Shown one piece after another: positions 11,255 to 21,420 of a stretch of DNA of 30,929 nt. The notes under the pieces were generated by a model. That model ran no database searches and was not told the DNA's origin. It worked only from the letters and a program-made list of their open reading frames with translations. This stretch comes from Echinostoma caproni. Lineage: Eukaryota > Platyhelminthes > Trematoda > Plagiorchiida > Echinostomatidae. Positions within the stretch are counted from its first letter, which is position 1; the number at the start of each line of letters is the position of its first letter. A program made the position numbers and the translations under genes. The stretch spans positions 20,941 through 51,869 of the forward strand of contig UZAN01042059.1 in NCBI GenBank assembly GCA_900618425.1, read 5' to 3'.

Positions 11255-14200
11255 TGCCTGTCACAGACAACGAACCATATGCAGAGACAAAAGACCACAT
11301 CACAAGTGGTAATGTTAACGGATTGAAAGGGGTCAAAGTCCGACTGCGATCAATAGTGTGATCAGCTAGAAAAATATTTTAGAGAAAAGTTCAAAGTAGT
11401 TATGAAGAACATATTAGTCATACGGTCAAGAAGAACATTCCAAAGAAAGTAGGACACAAAACAGGTAATGGGTTGGATTCTGCGCCACTTGCCTGATTTA
11501 AAAATCACCCGTAAGTATGGTGATGCCATGTAGTTTTCGATATGAAACCTAACTGTAAACATATCGGTTTCGGAGAGCAGATGATTAACGGGCGGTTTTG
11601 TTCCGCATAATTTGTACGAATCATTCACCTTCAGATTATGAACTCCAATGAATTCCACGAAGTCGGACATACAATTATCTGTGAAATATATCTGGCATGA
11701 CAAAGAAAAGGAAACATCTCATTAGGTGGAGATATGGGCTTCGTTGTAAAGATTTGACTAAAAATATGTATGATAGTATCTAATGAGAATCGTAAAATAA
11801 TTACATATAATTTTTTAGATATTGTTTGAATTGTTGTGGATTTTAAAAACTCGTATATTCCCATTTTGTGTTCCGAGGAAGCGTCGTACGAATCGTGTTG
11901 TATTGAATAGCAGGCAGTCTAATCCCTTCCTATGCAGAGCCAACCTGGATTCTACACGTATGCTAACAAAGTCCTCTATGTGAATTTATCTATGTTCTAC
12001 TTCATTATTTCTTGATCATAATTAGAAATGTTCAGGGGCAACTAATGGATGTGTAGAAATTATTAATTTTTTAAAAGTTTAGCAGTTTGTCTTTTCTACT
12101 GAAATATGTTTCAAACATAGGTGTTTAAAATGTTTTCTTTAAACTTAAAGAATAAGGTCGGCACACTGTGCCAATTTTTTGAGCCCCTGCCGCAAATGCC
12201 GTTGGTAGTGAAGCTGAATTAAAAAGTTTCGAATGGCAACATACGGACTAACATTAAGGATTTTACCACTAAGGATTCTGCGGTCAACGATAACCATTTT
12301 TTACTACAGATATTAAAAGGGTAAGGTTGTGAACATTTTCAACCAATCCCGTAAACGCCGGTCTTGTAAGGAATATTATCCATTCTTGATGTTTCCGTGG
12401 ACAAAGAATTCCTTTGTTTTATTATCTACATTCATTTACCAGATTATTTTGTATTGATATATGTTGAAAGGATTAAGCACTTTATGATATTAAGTGGGAC
12501 GATAATCTGTAGATGATATAGATGTAGAAGATGTAGATGTAGATGATACGAATAACGGCTCCAATAACTACTGATTGACAACAACTGCACTATTCAGATG
12601 CCTGAGCGTGTTTAGGGTGTTGCGTTGTGATTATGAGAACGAAGGCATCTGAAAGAGAAACAGCTATGAGGTCGTGAATTTCAGTGAATCATAAGAAGTT
12701 CCTTATCACCATCTGCATCTTGCGTGGCACCGTCAAATGAATTCTGTTTCTCATTATTCGTTCGCTATCTGACCGATCAAACAACCGAGGCTGAATGAAA
12801 CGTTGTCCATTTATTTATCGTATAAGATAGAAAGAGCGTTTTGTCATTTTTGCGTGGTATTACTTATTTTTTCATTCTACATTATTTGACTTACGTTCAT
12901 CTGCATAATTATTACAATTATCTTTCGAGGATAAGCATGTGTAATTCTATAAACACAATCACAAGGTCCGTCCAGTACAGAACCGGCATTAGGAAACTGA
13001 AACGTTTGTTCTGACTCGTCCAAGTGAAAGGAAAAATTGCCACAAGCCTGTTTGGGATTGTCTGCGTAAAAGGAAAGAATCGACGATGTTATCCATTTAC
13101 TTTCATGGAATGCTCCTATTGCACAATGTATTATCACAGATTAGACTTTTAATTTATTACACATTCTAATGAATAAGATGGACACGGAGCCTCAGTGGTT
13201 TTCGGGGCCAATTTTAGGCATATCGAAGACTATGCTACGCATTGTCATGAGGCCGACTTGAGTAGTTCAAATGAACCTAACTTCAAAAATGTACTGTTTT
13301 GAGATTTAGACGCTACCAATAATAATTATCATCGTAATGCTTCCACTGGTAGAATAAAATCGTATATATAAATTTCATGGAAAAAGGGCCACAAACATGC
13401 AGAGATTGTCTGGATGCAAATATACAAGGACGAGTAAGCACTAATGGGAGACTCACATTCTTCCGCAGTGAGAGAGAATGTATTGCCAAGAGAAAATGTG
13501 GTTGCCCTTATCCTTATTTGCATTGTATTCCTCCTCTCAAATTCAATTCTCGGAAGTTGGTTGTTACAGTAAATGACTCCAGTAAATGGTTTCCCGTCGA
13601 CAAGCCTGCCAAATTCTATGCACTCTGATGTGCCATGAACTTCAGCAACAGTCTTGGAAAGATAATAGGGGAAAAATACCAATTTTTAGAGGACGAACCT
13701 TACTAATGATTTGAGTAGTTAGATTATTCTGTGGCTGTCTTTATACAAATGACTTCTGGTTATACCAATCAGGAGCCTCGGTTTTATACCGTCTATCAAC
13801 AGTTTTTACAGGAGGAGGACTTACATGTATTGGACCCAAACGTAATTTGACCCAGTTTGGTTCATCTGTCTGAATAGTGTACACTGTTGGACAGTTAGAA
13901 ATCGGATCCCATTCCACTGGAGGCCAAATTGCCTCCTCCCCTAGTTTAAGGATTCTTGCCGTTTGATCGCACGCTTTGTATTATTTATCAAAAAAAAGAA
14001 CAAAAAAAAACCATTGGTTTCGTTAAAAGACATAATTGTTTTACGTTCAATGTCACATGATGCGACAACGAAAGTTTGCTAACTGTTGTCACAGTTTAAA
14101 ATGTTTCAGTTGAAATTGAAGGATATTTCCAAGAAAATGTCCTTTTGACCACCATATCCGTAACGTCTACTGGACACAGTTTGAACTGGACAGTATTACT

Positions 14201-15859
14201 TCAAAGGCCTAAAACGTGTATTGCTAGTGAACTTATGGTGGAGAGATAATTGGTTCGTAACACATGAAACCAATATTTGGTTGAAAAAAGACACAAACAA
14301 TTGGTGGTTACGGGCGAAAGCACCAGCAATGGATATTCGACCGAAATGTTAGTCTTTGGGCACTAGTGAGACTGAACACACTTGTTCCTCTTCACAGCAG
14401 AAAACGATAGTAGACGGAAATGGAAGTATTTGCATTTTGGGAAAACGTAACGTATAACGAGCAACAACATGTATACATCAGCATTGATTATTATCGAAGT
14501 TTAAGGCTCACCGGTCCCATACGATAGGGCGAAGTGATCATTCTCTATCAGTTTGTGAATAACCACTTTTATGTACGCTGTCTCTCCGGTAGATAAGAAA
14601 GTTGACGGTCTATTTCCTTTGCAAAATCGTGTACCATCAAGTTCACCGGTTTGTGTGTCCCCATCACCAAGAATAATGTAATTGTTCTCGCATGGCCCGT
14701 CATCCCCGAACTGCATTTTAGAAAAAAGTACAAGTTTTAGAAGTTCTCACGTTTATCTGTGGCATCAAAGCAAGTGAAGAATTTTATTGAGCGCATGCAA
14801 GATTTCCCTTACCATGAAAAGGTGTGTTATAGGTACGAGAGTTTCTCTTCTCAGAGACCGAACTATATAGCAGTACTCATCCGGAAACAATTGCGCTTTG
14901 AAACAAGTATAACCCTCCCCAGTCAGTGCTATGTACATCTTGTATACATCCCAGTATACTGTATTATGGGGTATTTCAAAACACTATGATTAGAGGCTTA
15001 CAAATCTGATTTTCAAACACTCATTCCTTAACGTGCTTGGTATGGAATGCATGGGTGTATTTCACCATTTAGGTGGCAATCAATTTTCATTATCTCCATT
15101 AGTCTACTGTGTAATTATGAATTATTTACGCTCCCTTAAGTAAAGAATATTATTTTTCACAACACCAAATAATTTTACTGCGGGTATGAGAGAAAATACT
15201 CAATATAATTTCCCATCATCTGGTGTAATGTGTTTCGCAAACGGTCACAATCAACTTAACGGTATGATACTTGCAGTTCGTTTACGTTGTCCTTGACACA
15301 ATATAAGGAATAAATATTCAAGGTTTATATAGTTAAACCGATATAATTTCCCTCTAATGATTCAACTCTTAATCGGTACCACAAATAATTCTTACTTCCG
15401 TAAAGCTTAAACGGTTTCGATCATCATAAACCATCCCATCGTGTGTGGCCTTTTATCACAACACAAACTTTTGGAGAGACTATTTATCCTCTTCCTTGAA
15501 ATTGCTTTTACAATGAAGTACTCAACGATAAAGAAAAAAAGAAGGATACTTGAGAAGGATAGGAAGTAAAATTTGGAAGTGCTACAGGCCCGGTGTCAGC
15601 AAGAAGAAACATTCACCTGGAACTGATGGAATGTCAGTTTCACGCGGCCTCCTTGTGCTTGGAAAACATAATTACAACTAATTTGATCGGGTATCGGCAA
15701 TCCTTCGCCTGGAACTATCAGTGGATTAGATAACTGTTGGGTAACAATATAGTCCATATCAGGACAGCTGTATTCCTGCGAATCGACTGAATATTTTGTA
15801 GAAGAAAGAATAAAAATTATAAACGCTTGTTTTATTGGAAAGTAAAGAGTAACGCACAT
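11250..15859 (-). CDS. Secreted protein with three CUB domains (seven-exon model)
   Basis: Minus-strand exons are 15859-15617, 14710-14512, 13973-13825, 13652-13457, 13061-12895, 11691-11493 and 11365-11250, giving about 422 residues. Every junction keeps the frame, and split codons give sensible residues (Ala, Tyr, Ala). Exon 1 holds a signal-peptide-like hydrophobic run (QAFIIFILSSTKYS) and the first half of CUB1. Each CUB spans two exons and keeps four cysteines: SCPDMDY/ISCNYVF/GPCENNY/RFCKGN, then ACDQT/SNCPTV/SECIEF/IYCNNQ, then QACGNF/GPCDCVY/DNCMSDF/KLCGTK. Intron phases alternate 0,1,0,1,0,1. The last intron would be GC-AG (AG|GCAAGT). If it is not spliced, the frame reads on to a stop at 11362 with a different hydrophobic tail. 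CUB domains bind proteins or sugars outside the cell; the ligand is unknown. An ATGATG at 15891-15896 lies upstream, out of frame. The upstream TTG codons are not used. Confidence 0.85.
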
Positions 15860-16285
15860 AGCGACCTGGATAGAATTCAACAACAAATTTCATCATACTT
15901 CAACTCAATCCTTTGACGATAAGAGCGCACACATAAAAGCGATACGGTAATCCTGGTAGAGGTGTCTACTACTCCAGTAACTAACTTCAGCAGATTGCAC
16001 AGTCTAATTGAAATGATATATTGAATTTTACTTATGCACCTGAAAGTTTAGGTCTTTTTGGAATTTAGCAGATTTCAACATCCTTCTTATCTGGAGAGGG
16101 TAAACTCTATTTACTATCTTTCGAAACACATAAATGCCTATTACAATAGACGTTTTCGTAGTTTATAATATAAGTGTAAATAACATAAGTGCAAAAAACA
16201 TTCCCTTTGAAATAAACTATTTTTGTTGTTATTTTACGCCATTCTACCTCTACCAATCAATCACACTAAAGTGAATAGTCTATAT
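15860..16285 (-). other. Spacer between the tandem CUB genes
   Basis: This stretch should hold the three-CUB gene promoter, but I see no clear TATA box at the expected distance. It could also hold a last exon of the two-CUB gene, beyond its phase-1 donor at 16498/16497. Candidate acceptors exist on the minus strand here and just above it, but none is convincing. Confidence 0.4.
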
Positions 16286-16291
16286 TTTATT
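16286..16291 (-). promoter_or_regulatory. Candidate polyadenylation signal of the two-CUB gene
   Basis: A minus-strand AATAAA lies about 170 bp past the read-through stop at 16460-16462. Confidence 0.45.
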
Positions 16292-16459
16292 ATTTTTCCC
16301 TTAGGATCTTCCAGGTTTGAAGATTTCACTCTAATTTCTATCAAATTTCTAAAGTACACATTGCATACATAATAATGTATCATAAAATCACAACGGGACT
16401 TTTGTTTTTAAAGTGAAATTATATGCATTTACATGCTACTCAAAGCTAACTACTACTAA

Positions 16460-17682
16460 TTAATCTATTGCATTCATATAAAAGAACTCATTCTCACCCT
16501 CTAGTTTACTGAATGTGACTAAATTTCCCCAGGAGAGATTTTTGGCCACAATATTCACAAGGATGTAGGGAGCTGTTACGTATTGAGTTTGAGGAATCTG
16601 ATGGCCACAGTATCTCCAAGTTATCAATTCCGTGTTTAACAAAGTGTATTGTATTTCCATGTAGTTATCCGAGCAATCGGTTTGAATTGGGAACTGATGG
16701 GTTTGCCAGCGAGATAAAAATGTAGTTTAGCACAATGTTTAGCTAAAGATTGCATTTTTAGTTTGACTAAGCAAAATGAGCTCACCCGAAAATGCGAAAT
16801 CAGTAAACGGATAGGTTTTGAGATACTCGAAGTCACATTGAAGCTGTATTCACAGTTTAGAGGAACCTTTTCATCGAGTGCTGGCCAAGACACCTTTTCA
16901 TTTAGCACCACTGTGACCAGTTGTCCGCAATTAATCTCCTTGTTATGGAATGCTTCCATTAAAATGGATTGTAGACCAACAAAATTGTTCTAATTTATGT
17001 GAAAATAGATTCCAATATAAACTTGAATTCCTAACGACTATGACCCTGCTAATATACTTACTTTCGAAGTACGTGAAAGAAAAGTAATGTCCTTTTGAAA
17101 GATTCTTTATGTGAATATTCATCAGAAGTACTGGGCCGGTAGAGTACGGAATAAGAGGAACATCAAATCCACAATAGCGCTGACCTTGTGGTCCATATGT
17201 TCCATTCATGTCGACCAACTCAATGTAATTGTTCGTGCATTTTCCGACATCTCCGAACTGGGGACAAATATGATCAAGCTCACTTCAGTTTTATCTCGAG
17301 GATTTAGTGCAGACGATCACTTCTATCAAAACAACATCCCAGTAGTAAGTTGTCAACTATTAAAAGGAAGAGACACGTCCACTAACCTGAAATTCATATA
17401 TGTTAAGTGCTACAAATTTCTCCGCGGCCACAAATAGATATGTGCAATTGATTTCCTCCGGGACTGTCGAATCTGCTCCGTTTGGTGGTATTGTCATTTC
17501 CCCCAATTTTTGACCCACAGAGATGACTTCATTCGTTGGACAACTATAATCTGTAGATTATTGATTATTTGGAGCTGGATACCATTACACAAATTTGAAG
17601 ACAAGTCCTCGAAAGACAATAACATACCTTGTGCGCTTATTTGCAGAATAAGAATAGTGCTTGTGAGGATCAGTAACATCAT
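16460..17682 (-). CDS. Secreted protein with two CUB domains (five-exon model)
   Basis: Minus-strand exons are 17682-17628, 17550-17387, 17257-17062, 16952-16786 and 16693-16460 (stop TAA), about 271 residues. Exon 1 encodes only a strong signal peptide (MMLLILTSTILILQISAQ) and ends in phase 1; the split codon gives Asp in the mature start DYSC. CUB1 has SCPTN, INCTY, GKCTNNY and RYCGFD; CUB2 has INCGQ, LNCEY, TDCSDNY and RYCGHQ, so four cysteines each. The two domains resemble one another near their ends (KNLSKGHYF and KNLSWGN). The acceptor of exon 4 is weak in pyrimidines but is the only one that keeps the phase. At 16498 a phase-1 GGTGAG donor would make exon 5 exactly 196 bp, the same length as exon 3, so the stop at 16460 may be intron read-through and a further exon may exist. 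Tandem paralogue of the three-CUB gene. Ligand unknown. Confidence 0.85.
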
Positions 17683-17713
17683 CAATAATTGTTGGTAAAA
17701 TGTAGCGGACTAC

Positions 17714-17722
17714 TTTTTTATA
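17714..17722 (-). promoter_or_regulatory. TATA box of the two-CUB gene
   Basis: Minus-strand TATAAAAAA ends about 30 bp before the ATG at 17682. Standard TATA-to-start spacing would put the transcription start within a few bases of that ATG, giving a very short leader, or the second in-frame ATG (17679) is used. Confidence 0.5.
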
Positions 17723-18185
17723 CGTTCACTTTAATTTATCCTGTCACAGCTATCGACAGTTACTGCACTCAGTCACATCATTACAACCAATCAGCGTCAT
17801 CTGGTTGTGGCAGTTTCGTATTGTCACACCTTTGTCATTCTTATCGATCTAGAGGACAATGTCGAATCGATAGATGTGTTCTATTCGTCATAGAAATGAT
17901 GTACATAATGTCTGATGCTGATTTACAGAGGAAGTGATACATGTTTTTAAAAATTAATACGTTTTCAGGCCCTTATCTTTACGACAACTTTTTTCGAGTG
18001 TAAAAACCAAAACCAGGATAACCTGTGAACAACACGTGATTGAACTTTGTTGTTCTAATCGTGGAAAAGCGACAACAGGCTGCTAGGAATAATATCCCAA
18101 GTGACATCACCAAAATAGGTTCACAATGTATCACGATTATCAGTATGAAGAACTGCATTGGAAAAGCTTAATGAATTTACAACCA
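17723..18185. other. Upstream region of the two-CUB gene
   Basis: Probable promoter-proximal DNA of the two-CUB gene. The open frame on the plus strand at 17689-17937 starts at TTG and runs against the promoter; I do not accept it as a gene. Confidence 0.4.
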
Positions 18186-18428
18186 TTATATAACATTTTG
18201 GGACTGAGTGTTTGAACTATCAGGGTCATTTTGAATAATAACATCTTTCTGTTTTGAATCATTAAATAGAGAATCGTGCAGTGAAGTTGCTGGAAGGGGG
18301 TCGCTATCAAAAAATACTGCCTGGGCGAATACAGAAGTGGAGAAGATTGAGTTTCGATGGTTTTTATTGTTCAATGAATCGCTTAGTTGATGACGCTTTA
18401 TTTCCTCTTTGCTGCAAATATGTTGCAA
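18186..18428 (-). other. Possible terminal exon of an unrecognised minus-strand gene
   Basis: An open frame of about 80 codons ends in a TAA at 18186. Its hydrophilic, Ser/Asn/Asp-rich sequence (for example DSDPLPATSLHDS and NDPDSSNTQSQNVI) looks more like a protein tail than random AT-rich translation. The first codon is TTG, so it would have to be an internal or last exon; a TTTGCAG acceptor lies inside it. No family is recognised and no AATAAA follows closely. Low confidence. Confidence 0.2.
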
Positions 18429-18498
18429 ACCTCTTAATTAGGGGAACCATCTGGCAGTCAGTCCTCACTGACAACTCTACTCATGTTTTCGCCAATCC

Positions 18499-18738
18499 TT
18501 ATAACTTTTCACTTGACTGATCTGCAGTAAATCCTGCTGAAGCTTCAAAGCCCAGAGTTTTTTCGTGGTGCAGACAAGATTGGTGAAAATAACCTTTTGA
18601 ANTGAAACTCCTACGTAGTGATAACGTTATGAGACGAGGATCATCTGTTTGAGCACACAGATAGGTACCAATGGGAATTCTTTGACTACAGTGGTCATTC
18701 ATTCGCACGAATGAGTGAATTTCTGAGCACTAAAGTCT
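18499..18738 (-). other. Possible decayed CUB-like half exon (contains an N)
   Basis: After a minus-strand GTGCTCAG acceptor (about 18739) the frame reads FVRMNDHCSQRIPIGTYLC, then a DDPRLITLSLRR block and, after the N at 18602, KGYF. The YLC..DDPRLIT..L order resembles the second half of a CUB domain (yCG..P..i.t), and KGYF resembles the KGHYF of the two-CUB gene. The cysteine spacing is short, however, and the following residues depart from the family. At best a degenerate copy. Confidence 0.2.
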
Positions 18739-20617
18739 AATTTACTTACTTATTCTATTTTCGGTCATTGGTTTGTTTACGTTTACTCCTTTCATTTGGC
18801 CAATACATTGGGCATCACAGAACTCTATTTAAGTGAGTTCATAATTGCTTTCTCTCTTTCTTTCTTTCTCTTTCTTTCTCTCAAAAGAATGAAAGAAAGA
18901 GGTGAGTTTGAGATTGTTCTTTGCACTCAAAATAATCAGTGCTCATTGCGAGGTCCTTCAAGGATTACGCGGTTGCGGTTTACCATTTGAAGGTCAATAT
19001 ACACGTCTCTGGCACGGACCTGGTGGATGACATTTAAAAGCTTGACATATTGCTGCTAATCTCATTTTGCTTTAGTGGGTACGAGCTTTACTGTTATGAT
19101 GAATGGTGCTCTCTCGTTTCGACTTGGCAAATGGTATAATTCCGTTTGACTGACGGTCCTTTAAGCTCGCACAACCCTCAGTTCATCCGGAACCACTGCT
19201 TTCGGAAATAACCAGATTACAGTTTAGCCTGTATTGAGCTATCATACAGAATGACCATCATGTATGACACATGCACCTCTCACATCAAAGCGGTATCTCT
19301 TCACTGCGATAATAAGCTCAGAACCAGTTAGACCAGAAGTGACGATCTCAATTTGTTGCAAAGTTGTGTTCAATCATGGTCAGTTATTTGGTTTCTCTCG
19401 ACATCCAGAAAATGATCTACAGTTGAATACCTGGGAATTCCAATCGAAAGACCCCGATCAGATCAAAGAGGCCGTCAAATGGGGAAATTGTAATTGGCAA
19501 TTCCAGATGAAAAAAGCCAGAGCAGTCTCGTCTTCTATTTGATGAGTCCAGCTTTCAAAGACTGCAGTGGATTTACACTTTTGATGGACAATAACCCGTG
19601 TCTGGTGCTTCCCAAGCGCATACTTCAACTAATGGGCATGAAGGGGAAGTGTATTTGATGGACATTCTATATTAATGGTATACACATCACCTAGATAATC
19701 ACAATTAACTGTGGTTTACTTGTGAATAAATGCAAAGTCAAGGCAGAGAAGTGATAAGAAAATATTGACGGAAAACTTTACAAAGGAAGCTTCTCCCATA
19801 ACTATTGGTCCAGCAAATACAGCAATCCCAGTTGTTCATCAAAATAAGACATCGGCTCAATTTTGAAAGTAACGTGTAACAAGGTTCAAGGTTAGCTGCT
19901 GTCGTAAATAATTGTCACAAACCCTTAACTTTGCTTTCTTCAACAACCATAAAGTGTAAACAGAACAAATTCTGAGACTAACATCGTGTGCTCTATCATT
20001 TCAAAACCTATATTGTACCTAGATAGTTATTTCGATATCAATACACAACAAAAATCAAAATTATAATCAAAGAATTCTCTTTTATCTGTGAACTGATGCA
20101 TAAAATCGGTGGGTAAACAGTTACATCACACCAAGGGTACCTGGAGTACGTTGAGTTTTAATAATTCCTTGTATGATGTTAATTGAGATGCATACTAAGT
20201 GTTCTAAGTGAATTATTCTGGGCATATCAGAAGAGAGACTTTACCAAGCGACAATATTTTATTCATTCATTGAATTTTTCCACTATATACGCATTCGTTT
20301 TGGCAAAATATATGTATTTATTATACAAAGAATGTAAAATATCAACTCTTATTCACAAAACTCTCGGATTCATCTTTATTTCCTAGGGGAAATTCATACA
20401 ATATTTATAAAGCACAGCAAAACAACAAGTAATTTCATTGAGATTAGTATAAACTTTTACAGAGACAAATTTCCGCATTTCAGTCACAAATTGCATAACA
20501 TCTCGAAGCTTTTAACCGCAAAGTTGCTGAGAAATTTACAAGAAACCTACCGTCTGTTTGCGAGGATTCCAGCAAGATAAGGAACTGTAGAACGTCTGTA
20601 GAGATTAATGCGAGAGA
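18739..20617. other. Stretch without a supported gene
   Basis: Contains a polypyrimidine/polypurine hairpin (18851-18900) and an ATG-started frame at 19264-19542 with no recognisable domain. No repeat copy was identified. If the flanking pieces at 18.5 kb and 20.7 kb belong to one minus-strand gene, this would be its intron. Confidence 0.35.
18851..18900. repeat. Pyrimidine tract with matching purine arm (hairpin-capable)
   Basis: A CT/CTTT-rich run (18851-18881) is followed after a short loop by GAAAGAAAGA (18891-18900), which pairs perfectly with TCTTTCTTTC (18869-18878). It is a simple-sequence microsatellite with an inverted partner. Confidence 0.7.
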
Positions 20618-20881
20618 TTAATATTCAAATCGAATTGATGAATAAAAGTGGCATTCAGATAGATCGCCACCTGAAGGATGAATGTGGTCGGAAAGTCTTT
20701 TCTGTATAAAGTTTTCACATGTGGAAAATTGTAGTCCATTTAGTTGTGTAGATAAATCATCAACAGGTGTAGAATACACTCGAATAATAATCAACAGAGT
20801 GATACAAAAGATTTCTAAGATTTTCTTGAATAGTATGTCAAAATCACAGGAGCACAAAGGAGATGAACAGGAAATACACAT
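20618..20881 (-). other. Small hypothetical ORF with a hydrophobic N-terminal run and CUB-start-like spacing
   Basis: An ATG-started frame of 87 codons. After a cysteine-rich start comes a membrane/signal-like run (ILEIFCITLLIIIRVYS). Then come FSTCENFI and, 22 residues after the first cysteine, ECHFY, roughly the spacing between the first two cysteines of the neighbouring CUB domains. The frame stops where the CUB half would continue, and I find no donor. It could be a decayed first exon of another CUB gene or a chance frame. It lies about 3.0 kb upstream of the two-CUB gene on the same strand. Confidence 0.25.
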
Positions 20882-21049
20882 TGAAAGAAAAAAGGCAAAA
20901 ATCTTGTTTTGAATTTTGGATTGTCTAAGTCCTCGAAGTTTAAAAGATAATCCATGAAGTGCATTTACTGTAATATGGAATGTTTCTATTAGGTTCGTGT
21001 CAACTCCTTATTGATTTCCTTAATACTTTAGAGAATTTACTCTAGTTAG

Positions 21050-21420
21050 AGGTCCTGAGTTGAGTATCGGAGAGTTACGAAGAGAAATGGATAAAAAGAG
21101 AGTAAAATGCATTCAAAACAAATGGATAAATTTAGAGAAAGTCCAGAAGGAATGGAAAAAAAATGGTGTTTACGACAACTTGCTGGATACATTTAGGTCC
21201 TTTGGCAGAGAAGAAGCTTGGCAAAAGGATATGTCGTCAGCGTATTTGATTAATAGGGCTGACGAAGTTGCTAACAGGGCACTGATGTTGGCTGAAAACA
21301 AGAATGGAGAACGTATCACTCCTAGGGGTACTCTAGAACTGTTCTCGAGCACATTTAAATTTTGGTACTCGTCCGAGTACGTGATGTGGTCAAATAGCAA
21401 TTGTCTGTGAATCAAATCCG
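21050..21420 (-). mobile_element. Reverse transcriptase fragment of a non-LTR retrotransposon
   Basis: On the minus strand the frame reads VPLGVIRSPFLFSANISAL followed by a KYADDISFC box; the YADD codons are at 21233-21244. VPxGxxxSPFLF-x(n)-YADD is the RT motif B2/C arrangement of CR1/Jockey-type LINEs. A stop at 21170-21172 ends the frame soon after. The plus-strand frame at 21060-21410 is its antisense shadow. Only the palm core remains; no endonuclease or tail was found. Confidence 0.7.

Noticed and set aside
13377..13628. Plus-strand 83-codon frame
   Set aside because: Mostly antisense to a well-supported CUB exon of the minus-strand gene.
16763..17437. Plus-strand frames at 16763-16993 and 17111-17437
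   Set aside because: Antisense shadows of CUB exons on the minus strand.
19264..19542. ATG-started 92-codon frame ending in a Trp/Lys-rich stretch
   Set aside because: Somewhat protein-like, but no recognised domain and no promoter or splice evidence.
21060..21410. 116-codon Lys-rich plus-strand frame
   Set aside because: Antisense of a minus-strand reverse transcriptase fragment with a YADD box.
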